64,000 nt of DNA, from NCBI RefSeq assembly GCF_001458215.1, contig NZ_CYTW01000002.1, positions 372,001 through 436,000 on the forward strand, read 5' to 3'. The translations under genes and the position numbers were made by a program. The stretch is from Shimia thalassica (GTDB lineage: Bacteria; Pseudomonadota; Alphaproteobacteria; Rhodobacterales; Rhodobacteraceae). The notes under the pieces were generated by a model that was given only the letters and a program-made list of their open reading frames with translations, did no database searches and had not been told where the DNA came from. Position 1 is the stretch's first letter. Each line of letters begins with the position of its first letter. Shown here piece by piece: positions 35,531 through 45,303 of this stretch.

Positions 35531-35866
35531 TTAACGCCCTTCTGGCCCCGCATAGGCGCGTTCAACTTTGGCCACACGCAGGGTGTAATAGGAATACCAG
35601 CGGGTTTTCCCAAGCTTCTGGGCCAAAAGATGTTGGGCCACGTCTTTCCAGTCCTTCAGGCTGTCCTCATCCGCCCAATAGCTCACGGTGATGCCAAGGC
35701 CGGCGTCGTCTCGGGTGCTTTCAACCCCCAGATATCCGGGTTGGTTTTGGGCAAGTTCCCCCATTTGGTCGGCCATCGCGCCGTAACCGAAATCGCCTTC
35801 GGTGCGTTGTGCGGTGAAAATGACGGCGTAATAGGGCGGCTCGGGAAGGGGGGCAAAGCGGGACAT
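35531..35866 (-). CDS. Antibiotic biosynthesis monooxygenase (ABM) fold protein
   Basis: 111 residues. YYAVIFTAQRTEGDFGYGAMADQMGELAQNQPGYLGVESTRDDAGLGITVSYWADEDSLKDWKDVAQHLLAQ is the ferredoxin-like ABM dimer fold: strand, PGYLG turn, YW, W-x-xxxxH helix. Relatives include haem-degrading and quinol monooxygenases and many uncharacterised proteins; the substrate is unknown. Converges with the peroxidase gene, only 12 bp apart. Confidence 0.85.
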   Translation of the reverse strand: MSRFAPLPEPPYYAVIFTAQRTEGDFGYGAMADQMGELAQNQPGYLGVESTRDDAGLGITVSYWADEDSLKDWKDVAQHLLAQKLGKTRWYSYYTLRVAKVERAYAGPEGR

Positions 35867-36003
35867 GGGTTTCCTTTGAGTTGCTTGGGACTTTCATGGC
35901 GCAGTGCGGCCTCCAGGGCAAGCCTGCCGTATGAATTGTCGCGAGGACGTGGCCAAGACATTAGGTGGATTCCCTTCGCTTCGAACACGACGCGAAGGCA
36001 AAG

Positions 36004-36032
36004 AAAAACGCGCCGCCCGCTGGGGCGACGCG
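36004..36032 (-). terminator. Terminator of the ABC transporter operon
   Basis: On the minus strand, CGCGTCGCCC-CAGC-GGGCGGCGCG with one G-U pair, followed by five T. It begins about 28 bp after the ATPase stop. Confidence 0.75.
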
Positions 36033-36059
36033 CTGTGACTTCTGACTTTACCGCCAAGC

Positions 36060-38147
36060 CTATTCAGCGGCGATTTTGATAACGGGCTCCATCCGGGCAA
36101 GAATATCATCTGCAAGATGGCATTTGACCTGATGGTCTCCGTCCAGCACGCGCACTGGCGGCACTTCTTTCTCACAAAGTCCGCCGGGCACCTCCGATTT
36201 CCAGCGGCACCGCGTTTGGAAGGGACAGCCGGGGGGCGGGTTCATGGCAGAGGGGATATCCCCGTCCAGAACGATATGCTGCTTTTCGATAGACGTGTCC
36301 GCAATGGGCACCGCCGACAAAAGCGCCTCGGTATAGGGGTGATAGGGCGGGCTAAAGACCTGATCGGTCGTGCCCAGTTCCACCACATGGCCCAGATACA
36401 TGACCATCACCCGATCACTGAGATAGCGCACAATCGAAAGGTCATGGCTGATGAACAGAAGCGTGGTTTTGTGTTCACGCTGAATTTCCATCAACAGATC
36501 GGTCACTGCCGCCTGCACCGACACATCCAGCGCCGACACAGGTTCATCTGCAACAACAATGCGCGCATCGCCCGCAAAGGCCCGTGCAATGCCAACACGC
36601 TGTTTTTGTCCGCCTGACAGCTGGCGCGGCATCCGATCCGCAAAGGCACGCGGCAACTTCACAAGATCAAGCAATTCCAACATACGCTTGCGTCTGGCCG
36701 CCTCGCTGTCGCCAACCCCGAAGATTTCCAGCGCCCGCATGATCTGGCGCCCCACCGACATGGACGGGTTCAGCGTATCAAACGGGTTTTGGAAAACCAT
36801 CTGCACATCGGCGACGGTCTGGGTGCTGCGGTTCTCGATCGGGATCTGTTCGATGTTGCTGCCATCCAACAGAATTTGCCCATCCGTGGCGGTCTCAAGC
36901 CCCATCAGAACCTTGGCGAACGTGGATTTGCCACAGCCAGATTCACCCACAATCGCAAGCGTTTCAGACTCTCTCGCCTCGAACGAAAGCGTTTCGTTGG
37001 CTTTGACGACCTTTTTCTCGCCCCCACCGAACAGGGCATTGGCAGCCACTTCATAATATTTCTTGAGGTTGTCCATCTTCAGAACAACCTTGCCAATTTC
37101 ACCTTTTTCCTTCTGGTCGGCCAGTTCGAGCGGCGCATCCCAGTCGATCTCTTCAAACTTGACGCACCGCGTGGTGTGGCGGTCAAACCCGGCCACCGCA
37201 GACATGGGAATGTCCTGCGCATCACAGCGGCCCTTTTCGAAATAGTCGCACCGCGGACCAAAGTTGCAGCCGGGCGGACGTTCGTGCGGCAAGGGGAAGT
37301 TGCCGGGAATCGCCACAAGAGGGCGGGCATTTTTATCCGCCCCGGGAAGCGGGATCGACCGGAACAAGGCCTGCGTATACGGGTGCTGCATGTGGTCGAA
37401 CACATCTTCGATAGAGCCCCGTTCAACGGCCTCACCAGAATACATGACACACAACCGGTCACAGGTTTCCAGAACCAGACCAAGGTTATGCGAGATAAAC
37501 AGCATTGATGTGCCGTATTTCTTGCCCAGATCCTTGACCAGTTCGACCACCGCAGCCTCGACTGTCACATCCAGGGCCGTGGTAGGCTCGTCCAAAATCA
37601 ACAACGCCGGCTTTGACATCAAAGCCATCGCAATGACGATGCGCTGTTGCTGCCCTCCAGAAAGCTGATGCGGATAAGAATTCAACATGCGTTCAGGGTC
37701 GGGAAGCCGCACGTCGGTGACAACTTCCAGCGCCCGACTATAAGCTTCCTTCTCGCCAATGCCCTCGTGGATCATCGGCACTTCCATCAGCTGCTTGCCG
37801 ATTTTCATGGCCGGATTGAGCGAGGCCATGGGCTCTTGGTAAATCATCGCAATTTCGTTGCCGCGCACGTCGCGCAGTTCGTCGTCGCTCATCTCCGAAA
37901 GATCGCGCCCTTTGAACTTGATCGATCCACCAACGATCCGGCCGTTCTTGCCAAGGTCCTGCATCACGCCAAGCGCCACGGTGGATTTACCACAGCCTGA
38001 TTCCCCAACAAGGCCAACAGCCTCGCCGGGCATGACACGCACCGAGAAATCCATCACGGCCGGAATTTCTCTCAGTCGTGTGAAGAAGGAGATCGACAGG
38101 CGGTCAATCTCGAGGATCGGCCCGTCATAGTCTTCCATTTTACTCAT
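36060..38147 (-). CDS. Peptide/oligosaccharide ABC transporter, fused double ATPase
   Basis: 695 residues from ATG 38147, with GGAG upstream. Two complete nucleotide-binding domains are fused, DppD-like then DppF-like. NBD1: Walker A GLVGESGCGKSTVALG, signature LSGGQQQRI, Walker B LLILDEPTTALD. NBD2: AIVGESGCGKSTFAKV, LSGGQKQRVG, IVVADEPVSALD. Each is followed by the oligopeptide-type C-terminal extension (HPYTQALF and HPYTEALL with CxFxxRC-like cysteine loops). It energises import through the two permeases encoded upstream. Last gene of the operon. Confidence 0.92.
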   Translation of the reverse strand: MSKMEDYDGPILEIDRLSISFFTRLREIPAVMDFSVRVMPGEAVGLVGESGCGKSTVALGVMQDLGKNGRIVGGSIKFKGRDLSEMSDDELRDVRGNEIAMIYQEPMASLNPAMKIGKQLMEVPMIHEGIGEKEAYSRALEVVTDVRLPDPERMLNSYPHQLSGGQQQRIVIAMALMSKPALLILDEPTTALDVTVEAAVVELVKDLGKKYGTSMLFISHNLGLVLETCDRLCVMYSGEAVERGSIEDVFDHMQHPYTQALFRSIPLPGADKNARPLVAIPGNFPLPHERPPGCNFGPRCDYFEKGRCDAQDIPMSAVAGFDRHTTRCVKFEEIDWDAPLELADQKEKGEIGKVVLKMDNLKKYYEVAANALFGGGEKKVVKANETLSFEARESETLAIVGESGCGKSTFAKVLMGLETATDGQILLDGSNIEQIPIENRSTQTVADVQMVFQNPFDTLNPSMSVGRQIMRALEIFGVGDSEAARRKRMLELLDLVKLPRAFADRMPRQLSGGQKQRVGIARAFAGDARIVVADEPVSALDVSVQAAVTDLLMEIQREHKTTLLFISHDLSIVRYLSDRVMVMYLGHVVELGTTDQVFSPPYHPYTEALLSAVPIADTSIEKQHIVLDGDIPSAMNPPPGCPFQTRCRWKSEVPGGLCEKEVPPVRVLDGDHQVKCHLADDILARMEPVIKIAAE

Positions 38148-38172
38148 GTTCCAGTCTCCCTGTTTGGAGCGG

Positions 38173-38236
38173 TGGGGCAGTGCCCCTTTCATTGTTCTTC
38201 AAATACTCCGGGGGCCCGGGGGCAGGCCCCCGGTTC
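38173..38236. repeat. Palindromic intergenic element between transporter genes
   Basis: GGGGCAGTGCCCC (38173-38185), then the ATTGTTCTTCAAATACTCC block and a long G/C palindrome (CCGGGGGCCCGGGGGC...GCCCCCGG). It resembles the element at 24076-24120. It separates the permease and ATPase genes of one operon and may modulate mRNA stability. Confidence 0.45.
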
Positions 38237-38246
38237 CACCAGATTA

Positions 38247-39701
38247 TCAATCGCGCAAGCTTTCCTCCCGCAGGCCATCAGCCAACAGGTTCAACCCCAA
38301 TACCAGGCTGAGCAGGGCAAAGGCCGGAACCAGAGCAGGGTGCGGATAGATCGACAGCAACTTGCGACCATCGTTGATGGTTGTCCCCCAGTCCGGGCTT
38401 TCCGGTGGCAAACCCAGACCAAAGAACCCCAAGGTTCCCAAAAGGATCGTGGTATAGCCAATGCGCAGGCAGAAATCGACGATCAACGGCCCACGCGCGT
38501 TGGGCAGGATCTCCCACAGCATGATGTACCACGGTCCCTCACCACGGGTCTGCGCAGCCGCCACATAGTCACGCGTCTGGATGTCCAGCGCGAGCCCCCG
38601 CACGATACGAAACACGGTGGGCGAGTTGACAAACACCACGGACACAAAGACCACAAGGATCCCCGAGGCGATGTCGAACAGGTCAAGCGATCCAGGCAGG
38701 ATGTTGATCTTCGATCCCGGTGCCGAGATCAAAGACAGATAGAGCCAGCCCATCACAACCATGACACCTGCCAGCAGCGGTGTTCTCAGGCGCGGACGTG
38801 TGTAGAAACGGGAGTTCAGCAGGACCGCGACAAAGATCAGCGGAAAGATGAACAACACAGTCGCCATATAGTTCGGAATACCCGTCGCCACGATTTCCGG
38901 TGTCACCAGCAGATAGAACAGCAGGATGACAGGGAAGGCGAGGATCAGGTTCGCAAGGAACGATAGACCAGTGTCCAGCTTGCCACCGAAGTAGCCCGCC
39001 GGAAGGCCCAGCGTAATCCCGACCATAAAGGCAAACAGCGTGGCAAGGGGCGCAATCTGCACCACGATCCAGCTGCCGTGCACCATACGGCTAAAGACGT
39101 CCCGAGCCAGGTTATCGCCGCCCAGAAGGTACCAGCAGCTGTGGCCACAGGTCGCCGGATCCAGCCCGGCCACCGGTGTTCCGGGCAGCTTGTTCTTCAT
39201 GCGCGACACTTGCGACAAGGGATCATGGGTTGCGATCAGGTCGAAGAGGCCGGCAAACACCGCCATATAGACCCAGAACATCACAAGCCCAAAGCCGATC
39301 ATGCCAATCGTGCTATCAAACAGCTTGCCATAAAGTCCAAGGCGACGCTTGTAGACGAACGACAGGGTGAAGGTCACAAAAAGAGCGATCCACACCGGTG
39401 CAAGACGCGCCGACACGGCGCCGATAATGCCTGCTTTGCCAAAGGGCATCACCAGCCCCGCAGCCAGATACAGCACAACCAGCACGACCAGAGCGAAAAA
39501 CAGGTACTTCGATGCGATATCAACGTATTCTTTCGGGCCGTTTGCAGCACCTCCTGTCATCACCGCACCCACAGGGGCAGGGCGGAAAACGAAAGAGGCA
39601 ACAACTTGCAAAGCGACCGCGACGACGAAGGCCATCCCGACCCATGTGAACATGGGGTTCAAAACAGGGCCAAGAGCGCCAGTCCAGGTAATTGGTTCCA
39701 T
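38247..39701 (-). CDS. ABC transporter permease, DppC-type with extended N-terminus
   Basis: 484 residues, long for DppC (usually about 300). The first 190 residues contain several extra hydrophobic segments (GMAFVVAVALQVVASFVF; YLFFALVVLVVLYLAAGLVM; WIALFVTFTLSFVY; VMFWVYMAVFAGLF). The core follows: GGDNLARDVFSRMVHGSWIVVQIAP and the EAA-like loop RDYVAAAQTRGEGPWYIMLWEILPNARGPLIVD, ending SPDWGTTINDGR. Pairs with the DppB-type permease 15 bp upstream. Confidence 0.9.
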   Translation of the reverse strand: MEPITWTGALGPVLNPMFTWVGMAFVVAVALQVVASFVFRPAPVGAVMTGGAANGPKEYVDIASKYLFFALVVLVVLYLAAGLVMPFGKAGIIGAVSARLAPVWIALFVTFTLSFVYKRRLGLYGKLFDSTIGMIGFGLVMFWVYMAVFAGLFDLIATHDPLSQVSRMKNKLPGTPVAGLDPATCGHSCWYLLGGDNLARDVFSRMVHGSWIVVQIAPLATLFAFMVGITLGLPAGYFGGKLDTGLSFLANLILAFPVILLFYLLVTPEIVATGIPNYMATVLFIFPLIFVAVLLNSRFYTRPRLRTPLLAGVMVVMGWLYLSLISAPGSKINILPGSLDLFDIASGILVVFVSVVFVNSPTVFRIVRGLALDIQTRDYVAAAQTRGEGPWYIMLWEILPNARGPLIVDFCLRIGYTTILLGTLGFFGLGLPPESPDWGTTINDGRKLLSIYPHPALVPAFALLSLVLGLNLLADGLREESLRD

Positions 39702-39716
39702 TAGTCTGGCTCCTTC

Positions 39717-40802
39717 TTAAGAAATGCGGATACGCGGGTTCAGATAAACATAGCCGATATCCGAAATCAGCTGTGTCACCAGAACAACCACAACGGACAC
39801 CACCGAGACTGCAAGAAGCATCTCGATATCGTTGTTGCCTGCCGCATTCACCAGCTGCCAGCCAAAGCCGGAGTAGGAGAACAGGGTTTCAACAATCACG
39901 ACACCGTTCAGCAGCCACGGGAACTGCAGCATGATAACCGTAAACGGCGCGATCAATGCGTTCCGAAGGGCGTGCTTCATGACGATGTTGCGAAACGCAA
40001 CGCCTTTTAGGCGGGCGGTCCGGATGTACTGGGCGGTCATGACTTCGGCCATCGACGCTCGAGTCATCCGGGCAATATAGCCCATGCCGTAGAGGGCGAC
40101 GGTCAGCACCGGAAGGGTGAAGTTCTGAAGGTTTGCGCTGTCCATGGCGGTTTTGGCCGACCCTTTGAAAAGCGATTTACCTTCGATAATGCCCATTTCG
40201 TTCAACCACGGACCAAGACCATGTCGTGTCGATGCCAGCATTGCGATGAAAATCACACCCGACACATATTCCGGTGTCGCAGTGGACAGGATCGATACGG
40301 TGGACAGGGTCCGGTCCGTGCGGCTGCCTTCTTTCATGCCGGCCAGCACGCCAATGATCAGGGCCGAGGGCACCATGACCACCATCACCCAGAACATGAG
40401 TTTGCCGGTGTTGGCCAACCGTTTGCCCAAGACATCCGCAACGGGTGCTTTGGAAACCGTTGAAAAGCCCCAATCCCCTTGCAGAATTCCGCAATACCGC
40501 GGTGTGTCCTCGGGCGCGACGCCGGGGCGTACACATTTTCCGACGATGCTTCCGTCTTCTTTTTCGGTTACAAAGCCGGGCATCAGACCCAGCCACTGGG
40601 CGTATTTGATTGGCGTTGGCTGAAGATAGCCCCGTTCCCCGAGATAGGTTTCAACGGCCTCATCGCTCATGCGGAAGTTGCCTTGCGATTTGGCGAGTTT
40701 CTCGAGGTTGGGGTAAAGGTTGGTCATGAAGAATACGATGAAGGTCAGGCACAGTGCCGTCACAATCATCATTCCGACCCTTCTAAGGATAAACAGTCCC
40801 AT
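39717..40802 (-). CDS. ABC transporter permease, DppB-type
   Basis: 361 residues from ATG 40802, with AGGGGA upstream. MGLFILRRVGMMIVTALCLTFIVFFMTNLYPNLE is the usual first helix. Core: WGFSTVSKAPVADVLGKRLANTGKLMF, and the EAA loop AQYIRTARLKGVAFRNIVMKHALRNALIAPFTVIML, ending in VETLFSYSGFGWQLVNAA. Central periplasmic segment with CVRPGVAPEDTPRYCG is an insertion. First transporter gene of the operon; no substrate-binding protein gene is present on either side in this window. Confidence 0.9.
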   Translation of the reverse strand: MGLFILRRVGMMIVTALCLTFIVFFMTNLYPNLEKLAKSQGNFRMSDEAVETYLGERGYLQPTPIKYAQWLGLMPGFVTEKEDGSIVGKCVRPGVAPEDTPRYCGILQGDWGFSTVSKAPVADVLGKRLANTGKLMFWVMVVMVPSALIIGVLAGMKEGSRTDRTLSTVSILSTATPEYVSGVIFIAMLASTRHGLGPWLNEMGIIEGKSLFKGSAKTAMDSANLQNFTLPVLTVALYGMGYIARMTRASMAEVMTAQYIRTARLKGVAFRNIVMKHALRNALIAPFTVIMLQFPWLLNGVVIVETLFSYSGFGWQLVNAAGNNDIEMLLAVSVVSVVVVLVTQLISDIGYVYLNPRIRIS

Positions 40803-40870
40803 ATGGTCCCCTGTTGGTCTGTTCTTGTTGGGCCTTTTGTACATCCCCGGTTTTTAGGGCGTACAAAGAC

Positions 40871-40897
40871 AAAAAAGCCGTCCGGTTGTCGGACGGC
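40871..40897 (-). terminator. Terminator after the 38-residue ORF
   Basis: Minus-strand GCCGTCCG-ACAAC-CGGACGGC followed by six T. It lies 12 bp past the stop of the small gene at 40910, separating it from the transporter operon. Confidence 0.8.
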
Positions 40898-40909
40898 GCG
40901 TCTATGACT

Positions 40910-41026
40910 TTATGTTTTGGAGGCGGTTCTTGCGCGCACTGGTTTCGGCATAATATGGCGTGACAGAGCGGTCATCAGAAAAAGTGCTGTAACAAGAACA
41001 GTGGCGCTGGCAAATGCTTGCGTCAT
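40910..41026 (-). CDS. 38-residue single-span membrane peptide
   Basis: ATG 41026 with AGGGGG 4 nt upstream, 38 codons: MTQAFASATVLVTALFLMTAL, then a basic tail SRHIMPKPVRARTASKT, TAA at 40912-40910. One transmembrane helix with positive C-terminus. A Rho-independent terminator follows at once, so it forms a tiny monocistronic unit. Its strong ribosome binding site and own terminator are the case for a real gene; function unknown. Confidence 0.65.
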   Translation of the reverse strand: MTQAFASATVLVTALFLMTALSRHIMPKPVRARTASKT

Positions 41027-41228
41027 GTTTCCCCCTTGGCTGGTTCCGCGCTCTTTAAGAACCGATTGTTGTTTTGTTACACCTCAAAACCTGATGATTT
41101 CGGGCGTGATGAGCGTCTTCTTTCTTATTCGGCACCAGAAACCGGCATAGGTCAATGTTCTTGATCGTCATTTGGAGGACGAAAAGCGACACGCGTATCG
41201 GCTTTTTCCGACATGTTGCGGGCGCGGA

Positions 41229-42146
41229 TCATTTTTGAGCGGTTAGGAAACCTTTGGGCGATTCTTTGCGAATCTGGCTGGGGCTGGCCCCAAAGTGCTG
41301 CTGGCTAAAGCGCGAGAAGTAAGCGGCACTGCCGAATCCCAGCTCGCTGGCGATCTCGTTAATCGGCATGTCGCTGTGCTTAAGAAGCATTCGGGACTCG
41401 TGCTGGATCATTTGTGTCAGCATATCCGCCGCAGTCATTCCCGCACATTGTCGACAGACACGGGTCAGATGCGTCGGCGTGATCTCCAACTCATCCGCAT
41501 AGGACGCCATGGATTTGCCGGTATGAAACGAATCGGCCAGTAAATCACAGTACCGTCTCACGATACGTTCAGCGGCGGTTGCCCGAGGTTGCGCACCAAC
41601 CAGTTGCATCTGGCGCCGCAGCCAGATCGACATCAGGGAGGCTTCGGCAATCAGAGCTTCGGCAAGAAAACTGCGGTTCTCATGAATTTCTCGGCGCACG
41701 TCGTCAAACAGCCCCGTCAGTTCGGCCTGTGCCAACCCGTCCTGCATGCGCAATTGTTGGGTGCGGTCGGGCAGTTGCACACGCCCGTCGGCAGGCACCA
41801 CAAGAACCTGCCCCTGAATGTGGCGGCCGGTGTCCATCGCGAACAGCTTGCCTGCGGGAATGAAAATCGCGTTATGCGCGCCGAACCCACGCCGCAGCCC
41901 ATGTAACAAAAGCCGCCCCTGTCCGCGCGTGATCCAGATTAGCAGGTGATGATCCCGCATGTGCAATTGCTCGAGATGCCAAGCGCCATCAAGGGTCATC
42001 TGGGCAAGCGTCATCACATGGATCGCAGAGTGATCGGTGGTGCTGGGTTCTGCAGAAACGGGCTTTTCACGGTGAATGCCCTGCGATCCGCCGGTTTGAG
42101 GCGGTCGCGTCAAAAATGAGGGAATATGAACACTTTTCTCTGCCAT
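41229..42146 (-). CDS. AraC-family transcriptional regulator
   Basis: 305 residues. N-terminal cupin-like sensor region (about 40-180: GAHNAIFIPAGKLFAMDTGRHIQGQVLVVPADGRV), C-terminal double HTH (about 205-295: DELEITPTHLTRVCRQCAGMTAADMLTQMIQHESRMLLKHSDMPINEIASELGFGSAAYFSRFSQQHFGASPSQIRK). Resembles PobA-type activators. Its target is unknown; the nearest candidates are the small ORF and transporter operon downstream. Confidence 0.9.
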   Translation of the reverse strand: MAEKSVHIPSFLTRPPQTGGSQGIHREKPVSAEPSTTDHSAIHVMTLAQMTLDGAWHLEQLHMRDHHLLIWITRGQGRLLLHGLRRGFGAHNAIFIPAGKLFAMDTGRHIQGQVLVVPADGRVQLPDRTQQLRMQDGLAQAELTGLFDDVRREIHENRSFLAEALIAEASLMSIWLRRQMQLVGAQPRATAAERIVRRYCDLLADSFHTGKSMASYADELEITPTHLTRVCRQCAGMTAADMLTQMIQHESRMLLKHSDMPINEIASELGFGSAAYFSRFSQQHFGASPSQIRKESPKGFLTAQK

Positions 42147-42198
42147 TGGCGGGAATTACTGACAGAGACGTTCGAAACCGGCAAGGGCGTATCTGGTT

Positions 42199-43083
42199 TC
42201 ATACGGCGGATTCTGGCTGAAATTTGAACCAACTCTTCATTTTTGAGCGAAACCAAGTGCGCTGCCTTTTGGCGAACTGGCGGGTGGCGATTGTGGCGCG
42301 TTCCTGTGCCTCGTCCAGTGGCAACTCTCCGCGCAGATGCGCGATGAGTTCGGGGGCGCCAATGGCCTTTGACGATAAAAGGCTGGGGTCCCAGCGCTCA
42401 AGATTGTGGCGCGCCTCATCCAGAGCACCAAGATCAAGCATCATCTGGAACCGTCGGGCGATGCGAGCATTCAACCATTCGCGGTCCACATCGAACAGGA
42501 TCGGCACACAGTCGGTTTCAGCCAGCATCGGGGCAGGCGTGTCGTCTTGCCACGCAGCAAGTGGGCGCCCCGTTGCCCGCAGAACTTCCCATGCGCGCTG
42601 GACCCGCATCGGGTTCAACTGATCGATTCGCTGTGTGGTTTGGGAATCAAGCTCTGCCAGAAGGGCCCTGAACCCTTCTGTGGCGACCCTTGCATCGGCC
42701 TCGGCGCGAATTTCAGGTGGGGTTGGCGGGATATGGGCCAATCCTTTTGTCAGCGCGGTAAAATACAGCCCTGTTCCGCCTGTGATAATCGGGCGCTTTC
42801 CCTCCTCAAGCAGGGGGGCAACCTCGCGCAACCAATGCCCGACCGAGTATTCGGCGTCATACGGCAAATGCCCATAAAGTGCGTGAGGAGCCCGCAATTC
42901 GTCTTCTTTCGGGGGGCGGGCCGTCAAAATGCGCCAGTTATCATAAACCTGAATGGCGTCGGCATTCACGATCACGCCGCCCTGCCGCTCTGCGATCTCC
43001 AGAGCGAGTGCACTCTTGCCGCTGGCGGTGGGGCCGGCGATCAAAACGGGTTGTTCGGAAGAGATTTGGGGCAGGGTAGACAT
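42199..43083 (-). CDS. miaA: tRNA dimethylallyltransferase
   Basis: Adds the isopentenyl group to A37 of UNN-decoding tRNAs. 294 residues from the MSTLPQ ATG. P-loop [17 protein letters not shown], then [19 protein letters not shown], the [10 protein letters not shown] motif, and [11 protein letters not shown] and the C-terminal [14 protein letters not shown]. Divergent from pyrH, with about 118 bp between. Confidence 0.95.
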   Translation of the reverse strand: MSTLPQISSEQPVLIAGPTASGKSALALEIAERQGGVIVNADAIQVYDNWRILTARPPKEDELRAPHALYGHLPYDAEYSVGHWLREVAPLLEEGKRPIITGGTGLYFTALTKGLAHIPPTPPEIRAEADARVATEGFRALLAELDSQTTQRIDQLNPMRVQRAWEVLRATGRPLAAWQDDTPAPMLAETDCVPILFDVDREWLNARIARRFQMMLDLGALDEARHNLERWDPSLLSSKAIGAPELIAHLRGELPLDEAQERATIATRQFAKRQRTWFRSKMKSWFKFQPESAV

Positions 43084-43201
43084 GTGCACTCTCAGTTTTT
43101 TGTGCCGGTTTGGGTCTGACTGGGTATCTCGCCATTGAATCCGACCGTGTTTTCCGACATTTTGCGCCCGATCCTAAATCTTTGCGCAGATGGAGTGCAA
43201 C

Positions 43202-43936
43202 ATGACCGAGGCGACCCCCGAACCCGAAACCACATTCAGCCGCGTAATGCTCAAGATTTCGGGGGAGGCACTGATGGGGGACCAGGGATTTGGTCTGCAT
43301 CCGCCAACCGTGCAACGTATCGCCCAAGAAGTGAAGCGCGTGAGCGACCTTGGTGTTGAAATCTGCATGGTGATCGGTGGCGGCAACATCTTTCGCGGGC
43401 TGTCCGGTTCTGCGCAAGGAATGGAGCGCACAACAGCGGATTACATGGGAATGCTGGCGACGGTGATGAACGCCCTGGCAATGCAATCCGCCTTGGAAGA
43501 GATCGGCGTGTTTACACGGGTGATCTCGGCCATCCGTATGGACGAGGTCGCGGAACCCTATATCCGTCGCCGCGCCGTGCGCCACCTTGAGAAAAAGCGG
43601 GTCTGCATCTTTGCGGCAGGCACCGGAAACCCGTATTTCACCACGGATACGGCCGCAACGCTGCGGGCCAACGAGATGGCCTGCGAAGCGATCTTTATGG
43701 GCAAAAACGGCGTCGACGGGATCTATGACAAAGATCCAAAAGAACACGCGGATGCGGTGCGCTATGACTCGGTCAGCTATGATGATGTGCTGGCCAAACG
43801 CCTGAAAGTGATGGACGCAAGCGCGATCGCCCTTGCCCGTGACAACAATCTTCCGCTGATCGTCTTCTCCTTGGATGAACCGGGGGGCTTCCGCGGTATT
43901 CTCGCAGGACGGGGCACCTATACAAAGGTCGGCTGA
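43202..43936 (+). CDS. pyrH: UMP kinase
   Basis: Phosphorylates UMP to UDP; hexameric amino acid kinase fold. 244 residues from ATG 43202, with GGAG 6 nt upstream; an ATG 12 nt earlier overlaps that site. Motifs: [78 protein letters not shown]. First gene of the long plus-strand run to lpxB. Confidence 0.96.
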   Translation: MTEATPEPETTFSRVMLKISGEALMGDQGFGLHPPTVQRIAQEVKRVSDLGVEICMVIGGGNIFRGLSGSAQGMERTTADYMGMLATVMNALAMQSALEEIGVFTRVISAIRMDEVAEPYIRRRAVRHLEKKRVCIFAAGTGNPYFTTDTAATLRANEMACEAIFMGKNGVDGIYDKDPKEHADAVRYDSVSYDDVLAKRLKVMDASAIALARDNNLPLIVFSLDEPGGFRGILAGRGTYTKVG

Positions 43937-43995
43937 TCCCTTTAGAATAGAAGATGAAACCGGCCGACGGGCCGCAAAACAAAAAGAGCATGAAC

Positions 43996-44559
43996 ATGTC
44001 AGATGATTTTGAACTCGACACCGCCGACCTGACCCGACGTATGGAAGGTGCCATCGGCGCGCTGCGCACGGAATTCGCGTCTTTGCGGACCGGCCGCGCC
44101 TCTGCGTCGATGCTTGAGCCGGTGATGGTCGAAGCCTACGGCCAAAAAACGCCTATCAACCAGGTCGGGACAGTGAACGTTCCCGAGCCGCGCATGGTCA
44201 CCATCAACGTATGGGACAAATCGATGGTGGGTGCTGTTGAAAAGGCGATCATGAATTCCGGTTTGGGCATCAACCCGCAAACCAATGGCACAATCGTCAT
44301 GCTGCCGATCCCTGAACTCAACGAAGAACGCCGGACCGAACTGGCCCGTGTTGCTGCGCAATACGCCGAACACGCCCGCGTCGCGGTGCGCAACCTGCGC
44401 CGTGATGGCATGGATCAGGTCAAGAAGGCCAAAGCGGACGGGCTGTCGGAAGATGACCAGAAGTTCTGGGAAGCCGAAGTTCAGGATCTGACCGACACCT
44501 ATATCAAGAACGTGGATGCGGCGCTGGAAAACAAGCAAGCCGAAATCATGCAGGTCTGA
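43996..44559 (+). CDS. frr: Ribosome recycling factor
   Basis: Splits post-termination ribosomes with EF-G. 187 residues from ATG 43996 (usual 185); an ATG six bases earlier is equally possible by spacing from [65 protein letters not shown], and [33 protein letters not shown] are conserved. Follows pyrH as usual. Confidence 0.96.
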   Translation: MSDDFELDTADLTRRMEGAIGALRTEFASLRTGRASASMLEPVMVEAYGQKTPINQVGTVNVPEPRMVTINVWDKSMVGAVEKAIMNSGLGINPQTNGTIVMLPIPELNEERRTELARVAAQYAEHARVAVRNLRRDGMDQVKKAKADGLSEDDQKFWEAEVQDLTDTYIKNVDAALENKQAEIMQV

Positions 44560-44577
44560 TTGGTCAGGGCTGGATAG

Positions 44578-45303
44578 GTGACATCGGACTCTCCCCCCGC
44601 AAGTGGACCGCGACACGTCGCGATAATCATGGATGGCAATGGCCGCTGGGCGCAAGCGCGCGGGCGGCCTCGGCTGTTTGGGCACCACGCTGGCGCGCGG
44701 CGTGTGCGTGAAATCGTCGAAGCCTGTCCGTCGAACGGCGTGAAGTATCTGACGATATTTGCGTTTTCGACAGAGAACTGGAAACGGACCCAGATCGAAG
44801 TTGCGGGGCTGATGAGCCTGTTTCGCCGCTATATTCTCAAGGAAATGCAGGATTTTGTGAAGCGCAACGTGCGTGTCCGCTTTATCGGTGACCGCGTGCG
44901 GCTTGACGAAAAACTGCGCGGCCTGATGGATGAAGCCGAAGAGCTGACCGCCCATTGTACGGGTACGAACCTGACGATTGCCTTGAACTATGGCGGGCGG
45001 GATGAAGTGGCACGGGCCACGCACCGGCTGGCGCAGGACGTGGCCGCAGGCAAGCTCGACCCGAACAAGGTCGATGAAGAAACCTTGCCCAAGTATCTCG
45101 ATACCCATGTGCTGCCCGACCCTGATCTGGTGATCCGTACAAGTGGCGAGGCCCGCATTTCGAACTTCTTGCTGTGGCAATCCGCTTATGCGGAATATGA
45201 ATTTATCGACACACTTTGGCCGGACTTTTCGGCAGAAGAATTCCACACGCTGGTTTCAGGGTATGGCGGTCGTGACCGCCGCTTTGGCGCGGTGACCGCA
45301 TGA
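44578..45303 (+). CDS. uppS: Undecaprenyl diphosphate synthase
   Basis: Cis-prenyltransferase making the C55 lipid carrier. 241 residues with GTG start. HVAIIMDGNGRWAQARG holds the catalytic Asp; then GHHAGARRVREIVEACPSNGVKYLTIFAFSTENWKR, ALNYGGRDE, and DPDLVIRTSGEARISNFLLWQSAYAE with the substrate-binding Arg residues. Overlaps cdsA by ATGA. Confidence 0.95.
   Translation: MTSDSPPASGPRHVAIIMDGNGRWAQARGRPRLFGHHAGARRVREIVEACPSNGVKYLTIFAFSTENWKRTQIEVAGLMSLFRRYILKEMQDFVKRNVRVRFIGDRVRLDEKLRGLMDEAEELTAHCTGTNLTIALNYGGRDEVARATHRLAQDVAAGKLDPNKVDEETLPKYLDTHVLPDPDLVIRTSGEARISNFLLWQSAYAEYEFIDTLWPDFSAEEFHTLVSGYGGRDRRFGAVTA

Noticed and set aside
43999-45246. 415-codon minus-strand frame opposite frr/uppS
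   Set aside because: Shadow of conserved genes; no domain.
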